Shown in pieces: positions 48,199-61,430 of a stretch of 64,000 bases of DNA. Each line of letters begins with the position of its first letter. The stretch's first letter is position 1. A program made the position numbers and the translations under genes. The notes under the pieces were generated by a model. That model had not been told where the DNA came from. It was given only the letters and a program-made list of their open reading frames with translations, and ran no database searches. This DNA is from Engraulis encrasicolus (Eukaryota; Chordata; Actinopteri; Clupeiformes; Engraulidae), in NCBI RefSeq assembly GCF_034702125.1, contig NC_085872.1:30694134-30758133 (forward strand), read 5' to 3'.

Positions 48199-50637
48199 TA
48201 CAATTTTATGTCAAAAGGGAAGAAATGAGTCGCACACTGGAGCTGAATGCAAAATCAAAAACTGTATTAAACAAATCCGAAAAAAGTAAATAAAACCGAC
48301 AGACAAGGGACAAACGTTTCGGGTCTAGCCCATCATCAGTGTACCCAGTTTGAAATACATCATCAGTCCCACCGAGCTCTTAAAGGATCCGTTAAAAGTT
48401 TTCCACCCCCAACACAGTGAAGAGACAAGTGCATAGTCATAATAATGCTAAAGTGCATTGCAATCATATAGCAACATACAGTACATTGCAGTGATAAACT
48501 ACATACATAAAGTGTCTATGCACTTGTCTCTTCACTAGGTGTTGGGGGTGGCAAACAATTAACGGAGCCTTTAAGAGCTCGGGGGAACTGATGATGTATT
48601 TCAAACTGGGAACCCGAAACGTTTGTCCCTTGTCTGTCGGTTTTATTTACTTTTTTCGGCGTTGTTTAACACATTGAGTACCGACGACGCAATAATGCGT
48701 TCTTCACGCCCATGCGTTGTATACCAAAACGTAAAAATGCGTTTTTGCATTTAAATATCATATTTTGAATCTACACCCTTCAATGGACAATATATGTGAT
48801 TTTGGTAGCTCTGTGATGGACATAAATGACAACATTTGCAGTCCAAAGTTGTTTGATTGTTATGATGTTTGAGTGTTATGATTTGGATATTTTAATTTAA
48901 CTTACCAAGATGTCTGGATGCCAACCCATGTCGCCTATCGCGCTGCCTGCATTGATTTCCCTAGTACGGTCACTGTAGCATGTGTTGTCTCTGACTTCAC
49001 GCAATAGGTAAACACCATTGTATAGTGCCTGGAGTATCTTGAACTTTCTGGACTTGCTAGACCTTTACCAGATCCTTGGATCCAAATGGCACCCGATATG
49101 TGATTGCAGTAATGCGCTCCGATTTGGACGTTTGATCGCCAAAAAGATAAGTTTCTGTGTCTTCCTGTATGTGAGAAGCCAGAAGCTAGCATGGCTACAT
49201 ATCATGATTCCCTGATTGTCGCTCCCAACGCAGGACGCTCCCCTGTCGGCTCGCTCCCACTAGCCAGACTATCGATTAGGGTGGGACTACACGTCCGGGA
49301 GTGATAGAAACACCTGGGACTACACGTCCGGGAGCGATCTCAGTTGGGAGTGTCCATCTGCCACCGCATATGATTCGGATCGGATGGGCTAGGCTACATC
49401 TAAGCATCATATCATTTGGATTTGTTGTCAATGTTGGGCTATTATTTCGGGAGTCATCGGGAGCTATTTTAGCAAATGTCTCACCCTCTGCATGTGTGCA
49501 AAGAGTTTGTGTTCAGTCCACGTGAAAAACGGGGATTTCAAAGGGCATTGATTGCTGGTGTCGTAGTGTGACAGAGCAGGAGGTGTGCTTCCGTATTCGT
49601 GAATCGTGCTATGTTGTTGTTTCCCTAGTAGCCCACGATCGGTAGCGTGTATTGTGTCTGACTTCACGCAATAGGTAAACACAGAGACCATTGTATATCG
49701 TGCCAGGAGTATCTTGAACTTTCTGGGCTTGCTACCTAGACCTTTACCAGCTCCTTGGATCAAAATGGCACCCGAATTGTAATTGGAGTAATGCGCTCCG
49801 ATTTAGAAGTTTGATCGCCAACCAGATAAGTTTATTTGATTATTCACCCCTATGTTGAACTGTCTTCCTGTATGTGAAAACCCAGAAGCTAGCATAGATG
49901 GCTACATATGGATCGGATGGGCTACATCTAAGCATCATATCATTGGGATTTGTTGTCAATGTTGGGCTATTATTTCGGGAGTCATCGGGAACTATTTTAG
50001 CAAATGTCCGACCTTCTGCATGTGTGCAAAGAGCTTGTGTTCAGTCTGTGTGAAAAACGTGGATTTCGAAGGGCATTGATTGCCGGTGTCGTAGTGGTTT
50101 AGAGCAGGAGGCGTGTCTTGACGTGCAGGAAGATGTGTGTCAGAGCTAACCTTGCACCAAATTGTGATTAAAACCAACTCATCCCCTTTCAAACTCGTCA
50201 CATTCTGAAGAAGCGCACCCTTCACAAAAACCTAAATATCTCCGATTGTAGCTGAATTCCATGGATACCCACTTCGGTTTAGCGTGGGTTTACTCGGCAA
50301 TAAAAGCTCGTAGAGACACACAGTTTTCACCTACTAAGAGGGCAGCGTCTCCACTTTCAAACGAGTCATAACATATTTCAGTGGCCCTATCACATAATAA
50401 GCTGTGAGTCTACAAAAAAACGTAAAAAAGGGCTTAGAACGCTGGTATTCTACGACATAATTCCGTGAGCACCGCCGGTATTCAATGTGTTAATACAGTT
50501 TTTGATTTTGCATTCAGCTCCAGTGTGCGACTCCTTTCTTCCCTTTTGTCATACTGCTCTTGGAATTACGCACTGAGCGAAACACTCAGGATAAGACATT
50601 GGCGCGGACGCCACCCCACCATTACAATTTTATGTCA
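48199..50637. mobile_element. foldback element interrupted by a piggyBac-like insertion
   Basis: The left arm from about 48207 (GGGAAGAAATGAGTCGCAC, then GACAAACGTTTCGGG, CATCATCAG, GAGACAAGTGCATAG) is repeated inverted at 48518-48669 and, after the insertion, at 50490-50553. Removing 48670-50489 and one TTAA restores a continuous right arm. A perfect 15-bp direct repeat TACAATTTTATGTCA flanks the unit (48199-48213 and 50623-50637), so about 70 bp past the right arm may belong to it. No coding potential. Confidence 0.75.
48670..50489. mobile_element. piggyBac-like nonautonomous element, TTAA TSD
   Basis: TTAA lies at 48666-48669 and 50490-50493. Termini are CACATTGAGTACCGACG and, inverted, CACATTGAATACCGGCG. 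The interior is a large direct duplication: 48958-49588 and 49623-50117 share GACTTCACGCAATAGGTAAA, GTATCTTGAACTTTCTGG, AATGCGCTCCGATTT and GTTGTCAATGTTGGGCTA. Copy one has about 170 extra bases (about 49202-49372) holding two copies of GGGACTACACGTCCGGGAG (49283 and 49316). No transposase frame, so it depends on an outside enzyme. Confidence 0.8.
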
Positions 50638-51269
50638 GAAATTGAGATAATTGATGGTAGAGGACATCAGACACAATTAGGTCCTATTAAATACTGATTT
50701 GGAGTCTTCTCCACTTGAGCCACCTGCCTACACCTACTTGTTTGCGTATTGCATGACCTGACCCAGAGTCTGAACAGCTCTGAGCTTTTGGCATCTGTAC
50801 AGTATAAAGGACTACCCATGAGCTGGCTGTGTCTTTTATGGCCGCCGTTCAAAGACCTACACAGCAGTGGGCGGCCCATCAAGTCTATTCACTCTTGCGT
50901 CCTCAACTCTCTTACAGTCTATTTGTCTTTTATTTTGATCTGTGTAACACCCAGTGTGCACGGTGAGACTCACCGAGCAGCATGTAGCATATTAGCGGTA
51001 TAAATAATGGTGCTTAATGCTCCGTGCTCAAGAACCTTAGATGTCAGTCCAGTTATTGACTTTGGAAACGAGCTGTTGGATTGCCTGTTGCACGTTCATG
51101 ATATCAGAGCATGTGTACAATATTTATTAATTTCATTCCAGTACTTCATTGATTAACAATTATGCTGCTGAGTTTAAAATGCATGAAGTAAAAAGCTTTG
51201 AGTTTTTATGTTATACTAATGAACTAATGTACTAATGTACTAATTTCCAATGAAAACTGAATAAAACCA

Positions 51270-51560
51270 TTGTCTTGAAATGATACTTTGCACTCATTTG
51301 ATGAGATGCTCCATATGCGGGAAAAAAAACAAAAAAAACATTAGATACAAGACCTTTATCAAAAAGCATAATACATTTGCCCCAAAATCTTTCTCTGCTG
51401 CCTCCGCTGCAAAATTCAGATCAAAACCCCAGGTCCTTCTCAGAAAAGGAGCTGGAGAGAGAATATCTCAGCTTGAGCTGTATTATGTCAGCTGCTTGTC
51501 ATTGAACTCAACAAGGCGGACATGTAAACACTTCGTGTTGTGATATGATGTAGCTCCAGC
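51270..51560. other. unique stretch, no gene seen
   Basis: An 87-codon plus frame (51280-51543) contains IRYKTFIKKHNTF and other lysine-rich text but no motif I recognise. Confidence 0.3.
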
Positions 51561-51996
51561 ATCATTACAAAAGACCTTCCCCTCAACTCCCCAGACAGAA
51601 ATAAAATGGGTGGCTGAAACAAAAAAAAAACACATATCTGGAACATAACAAATATTGTTTCGGCAAATGACCTCCGGTGATTATCCCTGATATGAACTCT
51701 TGACGGGCAAGGAAGACTGGAAAGGGCAACCTCATCTCAGCATGCTGGCAGGCCTGGGCTGCTTTTGATCTTGATTTTGATGTGGAGTACCGAGGAAATG
51801 GCTTGCTTTGCTGATCCCGGCGCGGACCACATCAAAACAAGAGGACAGAGTAAATAAGCTGAGTCGGGCGAACCGGCGGCCCGCTGTCAGCCGTCCAGAC
51901 GCAACACGACAGCGCCTGTCATGGCGGCCATGGCAGGAACACCTCAACGGAGATCCCTCCTCTCTGACTGACAGACGGGTCAGGGGGAGAAGGCTG

Positions 51997-51997
<1 letters not shown>

Positions 51998-52094
<97 letters not shown>

Positions 52095-52206
52095 TGAGTG
52101 TGCGTGCGTGTGTGCATGCGTGAGCGTGCGTGCGTGCATATGCGTGTGTGTGTAAGTGAGCATGTGTGTTCTTGTATGCATTCATGTGCGTGTGTGACTG
52201 CAAGCT

Positions 52207-52255
<49 letters not shown>

Positions 52256-52283
52256 ATGCGTGTGTGTGTGTGTGTTTGTGTGA
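51998..52283 (+). repeat. (GT)n microsatellite, long with degenerate tail
   Basis: About 47 perfect GT units, then GAGT, GCGT and TTGT variants to 52283. Confidence 0.96.
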
Positions 52284-52869
52284 CCAAGTAAGACAGGAAG
52301 AAACCAAGAGAATGGTTTTGGTAACATGAATGGAGAAACATGAATTGGGAGTTGGCTACTGCCTCCCATCCCGCAAGTGACCTGACATCAGTGAGCTTTT
52401 TTAAAATGGAAACACCTGAGCTAACAAAGTCAGCTGGGAAAAAGGTGGCCATCTCCTCCGATCTACCACCAGAACAGGGAAAACAAACACGACCTCCCTC
52501 TTCGGGTCCGTGGTTGGGATCAGTCGTATTGATCACGACTTCACCACTCTATAACAAAGTGGAATGTTTTTACTCTTTCAGGGAGAAGACAAGCTGATTC
52601 AGCTTTATTTGTCAAAAAAACAAACACTCACACAGTGTGTTTCTCATTGAAGCGCCATGTTTTGAGCCTTGGAGCCCCTTGTTTTGAGAGAGTGAAGAAA
52701 TACGACACACTGTTCAGGCTGGCTACTGAGTGGTCCACATGGCATGAGGCGAAGTAGTAGTTTCAGCTATAGCCTCATTCCATGATTATACTATGTTGCG
52801 GCGCAAATCAGTGGGGTCCAAGAATCACAATGAACGTAGATTACTCTTGAATTTATCTCATTCTCCCCA

Positions 52870-53620
52870 GAAACCATGTGAAACCCCTTGATTTGAAATA
52901 AAGTGCTCTTAATTTGAGAACATATTCAATTTCTCATTAAGTCCTTGGATTGTAGTACTTCTCTTAATTATCCTTGCACCAACCTGCTTAAAATTCCTTC
53001 GCCGAATGAGGGATTTCTCCCTCGCGGTGGATGGGTGCAGTGCTGTCTCATCTACCCTTCCCTTGCCTTCTGAAATCCCAACCTAAAATATTTGCAGCTA
53101 TTTGTGGTTATGGGCAAGGTGTTGTACAGATCTTATCTGTTCGGGTCTAAAATATATGGGAAGACTTTCTCTCTATCTCTCCCTCCCCAGCTCTCAAGCT
53201 GTCATGAATCTTCTTCAATTTGACAACCAAAGTCAATTGGCCCTGAATAATGGGTTGCTTCCCAGGTTGATGTGCGCAATGTGCATTCATTTTAAGGAAA
53301 GAGACACTAACTTGTCATGTTGTGGATCTCTCCCCCCTGAACCATTAGGCTGCTTATTCCACTGCATCTCCCATCATTGCCATGGTGATCCTGCACGTGT
53401 GGTGCTTAATTACCATTGTTGTTCCAGTAAACGCTTCAAAGAATAATGTATAGTTATGGAGACCGTGTGAATCATTAGAGCCCCGGAAATTCAGGTCTGT
53501 GGCAAAATGAACAGTTACAAGTATAATATAGATGGCACTTTTGCGGCGCAGAAGTCCTGGACACATAAAGCAGAGGGAAATTATTCTGGTTCTTCACTCC
53601 ATCCTTCATTGTCAGGGATG
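52870..53620. promoter_or_regulatory. candidate noncoding regulatory block
   Basis: About 750 bp of balanced unique sequence with CTTAATTA, TCATTTTAAGG, CTTAATTACCATTGTTGT (homeodomain core beside a SOX-like ATTGTT, near 53405-53422) and no repeat text. The 114-codon plus frame at 53102-53446 shows no domain. Confidence 0.3.
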
Positions 53621-55255
53621 CATTATTATAGCACATTTCAAAGAAGACCAATGCTTTGCACCTTTTAACAACGTAGGAGGATGTGTTACTATGTTATTTT
53701 TTCATATAAAAATGACAGAGACAGAAAAATGTTCTTCACAAAATAACACCCAGAACAAAAAGCGGTTGGTGGGATTTGCTCATAGAGTACAGCCAAATGG
53801 AAGGGTATTCAATCCAGGGAAAAACGTCATCACGTTAGTCTTGGGGGTGGGTTGTTTTATATAAGACATTACCATACGATACATTTTATACATTACAGTC
53901 TCAGTCTCAGCAACATTAAGACAAATCTAGTACTAGCCCACTTCACAGACTTCATTGTACGTATGTAAGTACAGGATTTCACATAGAAAAAGTGATGTAT
54001 AATTTATTCACAAAAAAACTGTGGTGATTCACATAACATATTGAAATGCGTTTAGGAAGTCGTGGCTGAGATTTACTTCAGAAAGATTGTAATCAGTAGA
54101 TCGCTCTCTGGGAAGCTCTTGTGGTGAGTCTGTGGAGTGATACTGAGTGGGGATAATTAATGTGCCAGTCTCCCCATCACAGAAGGAGGCTGTTCTATCT
54201 AATCTCCCTCTTAGTGCCCCACTGGTCTCCTGACTCCAGCGTCAACATACAGTATGTGAAATAAATAATGTCAGGAAACAGCTTTTGCTTGTTACTGTGC
54301 ATTGTCGCCCGTGTCATTTTGACCAACACAGACAGACATTAGGCTTTTTTTATTGTGAGGATAACAGGGATTGGGTTTATCAACATGGTGATAATTACTG
54401 TAGTACAGCTTTTCCAAAGTTGACAGTGTGAATAAAAATGAAATTGCAGATGTCAAAGTCAGGAATGTTTAAAAAATGTTAAGTAGTCGTTAACAAAGTC
54501 AGCAAGTAAGTAGCCAAAAAGACCATCTTTCACCAATCACAATGCTTATTTTACAGTGTGGAGTGCTTGTTTTCAGAAGGGACTTAATGAATGAACTCAG
54601 AGTCAAGAGTCCTTGAGGTTGCTGACAGAAAGTCCTGGCGATAGAGATAAGAGGTAATACTATTTCAGAGATAAGGAATAATTTGAGAAGAGTCTTTTTA
54701 AAGTTATTCATTTTTCACGTCTTGCTCCAGTTAGACTTCTCCTACCCCAGATAGCAACCCTGGTCTATCTTTGACTGCCTGGAATTTGAAGTATTATTTT
54801 TTTGTGGTAATATTCATAGGACAGGGGTTTTTTTTGCTTCACAGATATTCATATCTTTTTTGGTTTCCGGTGAATATGATATGTACATATCACCACATAT
54901 TTCTATTCTGAAATAGATACTATTGACTGAACTGTTTCATACATGGTGTACCCTTTGACCTCTGTAGGACTGTGAGACTAGAGAGCCAATATTAAATTCT
55001 TGGGAACAGCTCCTGATGACAGCTATGCAGATAATCAAACCATATTATTATTATTATAAACATATGTCATCAGTAAATCATAAACAGAATATGAAATGCA
55101 GAGCTTTGCTTTCAGGCTAAATGTATGCTGTGAATACCTAAGGTATATTACTGAGATATGTTACAAAGGCCTGTGTCATATGCCATGGAATGTGACAAAA
55201 CACATGCTGCAGTGTTGAGATTATCCTACAAAAGACTTGATGGAATTGCAGAGGC
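53621..55255. other. no gene seen
   Basis: AT-rich unique-looking sequence without exon-like structure. Confidence 0.45.
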
Positions 55256-55259
<4 letters not shown>

Positions 55260-55333
<74 letters not shown>

Positions 55334-55380
55334 GTCACAGACAGACAGAGAGACAGACAAAGACAGAGACAGAGAGAGAG
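55260..55380 (+). repeat. (ACAG)n microsatellite
   Basis: About 18 perfect ACAG units followed by variant units. Confidence 0.96.
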
Positions 55381-56247
55381 GATCAATGTGATCACCAGAC
55401 CCCAGATATGTGACATTTGAGTGAAAGGCCATTTAATGTCAAAGGCAGTACTAATGCAGAGAAGGATGAATACATACACAGCAATCACTCCTGAGAGTGG
55501 AGGCAATAATGAACACTGTCAGTCTGGGAGCCTGTGTCACGCCAGATGTCTGAATACACTCAGGCATTTGGGATTTGGCTTGGCTGCAAAGTTCATTCTG
55601 CCATGCAGGTCAAGAATGGACTTCCTTTCGCTCGCTGTACACGAAGGCACACCATAGACCACTGGCAGACACAGTTGGAGTAGGTGAATGCATGATGCCC
55701 CCCTTTATAGTTTGGATCACAAAGTATTTATGTATATGCACATTTCTACTCTGTTCAGTTTGAAATCTGTATCTAATCAGACAAAATGTTCCCCTAGTGA
55801 TATGCTAGTAAAGGAAAGATGTAATGACTGAGATTTTTTAATGAAAAGGAATAGAATTTGAATGTTCTACAATCAATGCTGTCATACATTAGCACCACAG
55901 GTCAGATCATTCATTTTGAATGACTTTGTAATCTACAAATGGCCTGATTAGCCTTCTCTGGGGAGCGTTTCCAACTGGAGTTCAGACAACCAGCGGTGTT
56001 GCCAGATGTAAAATGTGAAACTATCGTATCAAAATCTCAGAATTATCGTTTTTGGGGGCTTTTGTGCCATTCCATCCTCTTTTTTTAATGAACATGCAGG
56101 TTCACATTTCTGTGAGATTTACAGTAGTTTTGGTTTTCATAATAGAGCATGTTTTGGCACAGGGTGCGTACTTGCACAAGTTGATGCGTTGTGGAGGTTA
56201 AGAACAACACTGCCTCCTTTTTTCTGTAGGATTATTGCACGTGTCTC

Positions 56248-56505
56248 AGGTGCTGTTTCCACGTAGCTGGATATTTTTATATGTGGATATTTTTTTCTCC
56301 TGCTTGTATTGGTTTTGCATTGGTTTTGGCCTTCCGTTTCTACGTAGCAGATATTTAAAAATCCAGGTATAAAAAGCAGGAGAAAAAAATATCCTGTTTG
56401 GGGGGTTGAAACGCATTTGTTACAATGGAGGATTTTTTTTATCCACATGTTGCGTTTACATCTAGCAGGAGAAAAAAAATACCCTGCTACGTGGAAACAG
56501 CACCT
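56248..56505. mobile_element. MITE with AGGTGCTGTTTCCACGTAGC ends
   Basis: The 20-bp terminus AGGTGCTGTTTCCACGTAGC is mirrored exactly at the right end, followed on each side by an ATATTTTT-type block, and internal GGAGAAAAAAAT blocks also occur inverted. 258 bp, no coding potential; no clear target duplication. Confidence 0.7.
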
Positions 56506-56749
56506 CAGTTCAAACCGCCATAATGCTTCATTGTCAGCCTACTTTCAAGCCTAACTTTATTAGCAAACCACAGCCTGCTTTAACTACCCACAAACACCCC
56601 CCCCCCCCACCACCCCCACCTCACCCCTACCCCCTCCAGTCACCCTAACTTGTTCTAAATATTCATGTTAGAGGGCAGGCAACCAGGATGTTATCATGTC
56701 TGCTTACTATACAGTTGCCTGTGGTTAGTGTTAACCCCAAAGGACCAGA

Positions 56750-56782
56750 CGCGCGCGCACACGCACACGCACACGCACACGC

Positions 56783-56864
<82 letters not shown>
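56750..56864 (+). repeat. (CG)/(CACACG)/(CA)n microsatellite
   Basis: GCGCGCGCAC start, four CACACG units, then about 40 CA units. Confidence 0.96.
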
Positions 56865-56866
<2 letters not shown>

Positions 56867-57049
56867 AAGATGTTGTGCAGCAGATTCCATGCAGAGAGGG
56901 TAGAAAAAGAAGTTAAAGGGCTTTAGTACTGCACTTTCTCAACTGCGTGCACTCATATCAGTGTCTCTGAGAGGCACTGGGCTGCCAGTTCTCCTGGAGG
57001 CTTGGAGTAGAGCATGCCAGATAAGGCGTGCTCTGCAGGGCGAATCTCT

Positions 57050-57150
57050 CTGCGGGGAGAAATAGAATCTCCGCTAACTGTGACCTCATGCTGTTCTGAC
57101 AGTGTGGACAGCAACTGTAATTAACATCTCTTTGTACAGTAATTACCTTT
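57050..57150. promoter_or_regulatory. candidate noncoding regulatory element
   Basis: Unique sequence with CTGTAATTAACATC and CAGTAATTACC, two spaced homeodomain-type cores. Confidence 0.25.
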
Positions 57151-57399
57151 AAAAACAACAACAAAAACAAGTAAATAAATAAATAAACCGGTTGATGATT
57201 TAGCGATATGTCCAGCCTAATGTGCATTGTACATTTGATTATTTGGAAAAACAAAACAAAACAAAACAAAACAAGAAAAGAGAAGACGAGTTTGTTGAGT
57301 TATAAAAATGCATTCCCATGTATGTTATAGACAATTTGTAGTGCTGATGCTTGAGATAGGTTGTTTATTCATCCGATTGTCCATCTCACACAATGGGGT

Positions 57400-57625
57400 G
57401 CCGTTATCTGAAGGCAGCGCGGGGACAGTTCCCTCTTCACACCACCCCTTTGCATCCTCATCCATCACGGTGTGATTGTACTTGTCCCGTGGAATGACTC
57501 GGTGGAATGAACGTGCCGCCTAATTAATCAGAACAATCACAGTGGGCTCTGTTGTACAAGTCATAATTCGCCTCCAGAGAAACGTCTTCAGAGGAGCAGC
57601 GTGTTTAAAGTTCTTCATTATATAG
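57400..57625. promoter_or_regulatory. candidate noncoding regulatory element
   Basis: Balanced unique sequence with CCTAATTAATCAGAACAATC (57520-57539; homeodomain plus SOX-like core), TCATAATTCG and GTGTGATTGTAC. It looks like enhancer-type sequence. Confidence 0.3.
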
Positions 57626-59143
57626 GTAGGCCTACATCTCCCGAGGTTTCACAGTCCATGAGCAGAGGACACCTGACACCTTGTCCTGTGCGTGTCTTTA
57701 GTAGGTACCGGTAATCTATTTCTTTCATCCTGCAGTGCAGTGCCTTTAAAAGCAGGCTGCTGTGCGCACCGTGTGATTATTACACATCACATACCCTGCA
57801 ATGGCCTCTTGTTTCATTGCGCTGACCATGCCGTGAGCAAGCCTTTCCTTTTATCTTCTCCGTTCTTTATGACAGGATGATGTGGTATATTAAGCACTGT
57901 GGCAGCTGCATGAAGTATCTCCTTAAGAAGGTGTCCATTTTGACATTCCAACAGTCTTACCAGCGCGTTAGTTTTTCATAGTGCTGACTGGTTGTCTCTT
58001 TAGTGAAGGAACCATTTCAATGCTACTGAATGAAATATAAACCTGTGTTGGCTAAGCTTGGCATGATGGCTCTATATAATTACAAATGATAGAAAAACTG
58101 AAGTGATGGATAGCGAGACAATACCTAATAGATATGGAAACAGGGGAAAGAGGGTATTATGACCATTCTGCAGGCACTTTTCACAGCTCGTCTGAAATGA
58201 AATATAGCCTTATGGGGAAATCGGTTAATGAAATAGCCACTTGTGGAGTAGTAAAGCCTATGTATTGAAATTACATTGGGCACATTGGCAGAGGTCTATT
58301 CGCATAGCTTCGCATAGCCTGTTGGGCAAAATCCAGATAATGGTGAAAAAAAGAGATAATGGCAAAAAGATGAGATCGGGAAAGCTTTGAAAACAATCAA
58401 GGTATGGATTCACCTCCCAGGTGGCAATGAAAGCTCACAATGGTCTTGCATGTGAACCAAGTGGACTATAGACTATAAATATATAAATATAAAACCCATT
58501 GTGTCGGCACAAGCCCCGGGACATGTTTGCTGTTTGATGAATGGACCTCTGAGAACCATTAGCATTAGTGTCCTGCTATTTCAGACACACACCTGCCCAG
58601 CGGGGACAAACGGGTGACTTTCAGATATGGAGAGAGACAACTTAATTCAGGAAAATAATAGACTTCAGTCAAGCTTTTCTCCCATGGAAAAAAGAGCCTG
58701 TAACCTTCTCTAATGACACACAAAGGCACCACTCACACCACCACCCAACCAACCCCCTTTCCCAAAAGTGAGTGATATTTCAAGAAATATATTAGTCGAT
58801 ATGATAGCTTTATATTCACATGCATTACGATTAAGCTCCAAAAAGGTATCAAATAAGTCCTCTATAATGAACTTCTGTGTGCTTCTATCTGAAGACAAAC
58901 AGAAAAATATCCAGCTTAAGGATTTGAGAGGGTGCATATTCTCAGCAGCTGTCAAAAAGAGTTGTATGCACTGCGTAGATAAAAATGTCATGGACATTTA
59001 CTGAATATATATTGTATTTTGGTGGTGACCTGAAACATGCATTACCAAAATTAACTGGGGGTGGAAAGCAGGACATTGTTTACAGTTTCAGAGTATCAGA
59101 TAATCTACTTAATGCACGGTCTCCATCACAGTCTCCATCGTTT

Positions 59144-59149
<6 letters not shown>
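57626..59149. other. no gene seen
   Basis: The longest frames (95 and 78 codons near 58710-59004) oppose each other and carry no known motif. Confidence 0.45.

Positions 59150-59208
<59 letters not shown>
59150..59208 (+). repeat. (CT)n microsatellite
   Basis: About 29 CT units. Confidence 0.96.
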
Positions 59209-59210
<2 letters not shown>

Positions 59211-59443
59211 TTCTTCTGAGACAGACAGGCACACAAATAAACATACCACTATTCAACTCTTATAAGCCAGGGATTTCCATAACTTAATTAAAACGTCCTT
59301 CAGGCTTGAATAACATTTGCGCTCGCTACTATGATAATATAGCATTATTGGTATATCACCTACGTTTAAACCCAAACCCACTAAACAAGTGGAGAGCAGA
59401 CACATTTAGGGTTGTTTAATGTAAACATTTCTGGTATCCTTTT

Positions 59444-59729
<286 letters not shown>

Positions 59730-60119
59730 ATTCAGCATCCCCATTTAGTTGTTTTTCTCCCCTTCTTGCCTTCTCTGTCACCTACTCTGTGGGGCAAAGC
59801 CAGTGGGCTATACTTGGTCACTTGTCAAGGACTTTGGTGGAAAAGCAAACATGAAAGCATACATGGTGGCGACTGGTATGGCACGCACGGGTGTGGATTT
59901 AGATTTTTTGTGTACTCAATGTTTGGACACAGATCTTCTTCCCTGTCATCCACAATGAGGTTGGGAGCAAACATCATACCTATCTGCTGGACAAACATGG
60001 AGCTTTCCATCAACAGCGGAGAATTCAAGATGACCGCTTGAAACACACTTACACTATAGAGTATAGTATATATTTTGCCTCAAACAATGCAAGTATGGAT
60101 GGATAAGACTGTAGCTCTT

Positions 60120-60300
60120 ATTATTTTTGACATATGCATGCATAACCAATTTCATCGTATATTCAGAGGAAAAAATCCATCATGTATTAATATTTCATGT
60201 AGCATCTCTTTAGAAGCGGGGCAGGAGGAACAATCTCATTTGCATTCCCCATGAGTCCTCACGATTGTACTTGATGCTCATGTTGCAGACACAATAGTAA
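60120..60300. promoter_or_regulatory. candidate noncoding regulatory element (SOX/POU motifs)
   Basis: AACAAT (60229-60234) lies three bases from a perfect octamer ATTTGCAT (60238-60245) in unique sequence, with ATTAATATTTCATG upstream. The order differs from the classic SOX-OCT composite. Confidence 0.3.
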
Positions 60301-60403
60301 CTCAACTAGGCTATCATAGGACTGAGGAGAAAGGAAACAGAAAAAGAACACTCTGTTGTGGTGGTGGCTTGCTATTCCCAATGCACAGCAGGAGCATGCA
60401 TGC

Positions 60404-60404
<1 letters not shown>

Positions 60405-60484
<80 letters not shown>
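60405..60484 (+). repeat. (CA)n microsatellite
   Basis: About 38 CA units. Confidence 0.96.
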
Positions 60485-60485
<1 letters not shown>

Positions 60486-61348
60486 CAGGGGCAAGCAAAA
60501 TCCCTGGCTAAATCAGTCACATACGATCAGCATATTCTCGAGGTGCACTCACGCACACAACTTTTTTTTTTCCTGAAGCGTTGCTAATAAACGTGTGAAG
60601 GCTGAGAGTTCTTAAGATACGTAATGGCAGCAGATGCCATAAGAATTTCATGAGCCTCTTTAAACCATGATGGGCCTGCCTCATATTCACGTTGGCTGGC
60701 ATATGCTTTAAAAACCCAGAGGAGGAGGAACATCGTGAGAAATATTAGGATGAATCTTCTACTGTAACGTGATCGCATACAGCATTGCATAGGCCTACCC
60801 GTCTTATCAGATTAGAAACATGGCTCGCCATCAGCATTGACTTTGAGCATTTTATCATTTTGGGATGGTGTGCCACCACCCACACACAAGCACAAGCTTT
60901 ACCCTGACTACTAGTTTATTATTTAGTAGTCTGATTGAGGATATGAATAACTTAGAAACTCAGATACCGTATGTAATATTGGGAGGGAAAAGCATCCAAG
61001 TGAGGCTATCAGAACTCATATAAATCCATCATAGATACTCAGAGAACCTTCATTTTTCTCAAACTTGTCTGCACCAGTCCCATTCCTGCTTACATCTAAG
61101 ATCCACTCAAGACCGACTCAGTCAACCTCTTATTCATTGCTAAGAGAAATCAATATGTGTACCATTACTGGACGACACACTGACTATGTGGCAGGAATTT
61201 TATTTTAATAACGTTTTATGCAATGCAAACAACCTCAGTGAACTAGCACAACATAAAAAAACAGTCATCGTGCGTGGGCGCAGTATGCATGGATGCATGT
61301 AGGATGACACGAACGATGTCTGCTTTGAGCACTTACTGTAGAAAAGGG

Positions 61349-61390
<42 letters not shown>

Positions 61391-61430
61391 GTGCGTGCGT
61401 GCGTGCGTGCGTGCGAGCGCACTTGTGTGT
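61349..61430 (+). repeat. (GT)n/(GCGT)n microsatellite
   Basis: About 18 GT units then GCGT units. Confidence 0.95.

Noticed and set aside
53102..53446. 114-codon plus frame
   Set aside because: Cys-rich by chance; no recognisable family. Sequence looks more like a noncoding element.
55260..55380. Regular ACAG units considered as a CRISPR-like array
   Set aside because: No spacers; a plain tetranucleotide microsatellite in a vertebrate genome.
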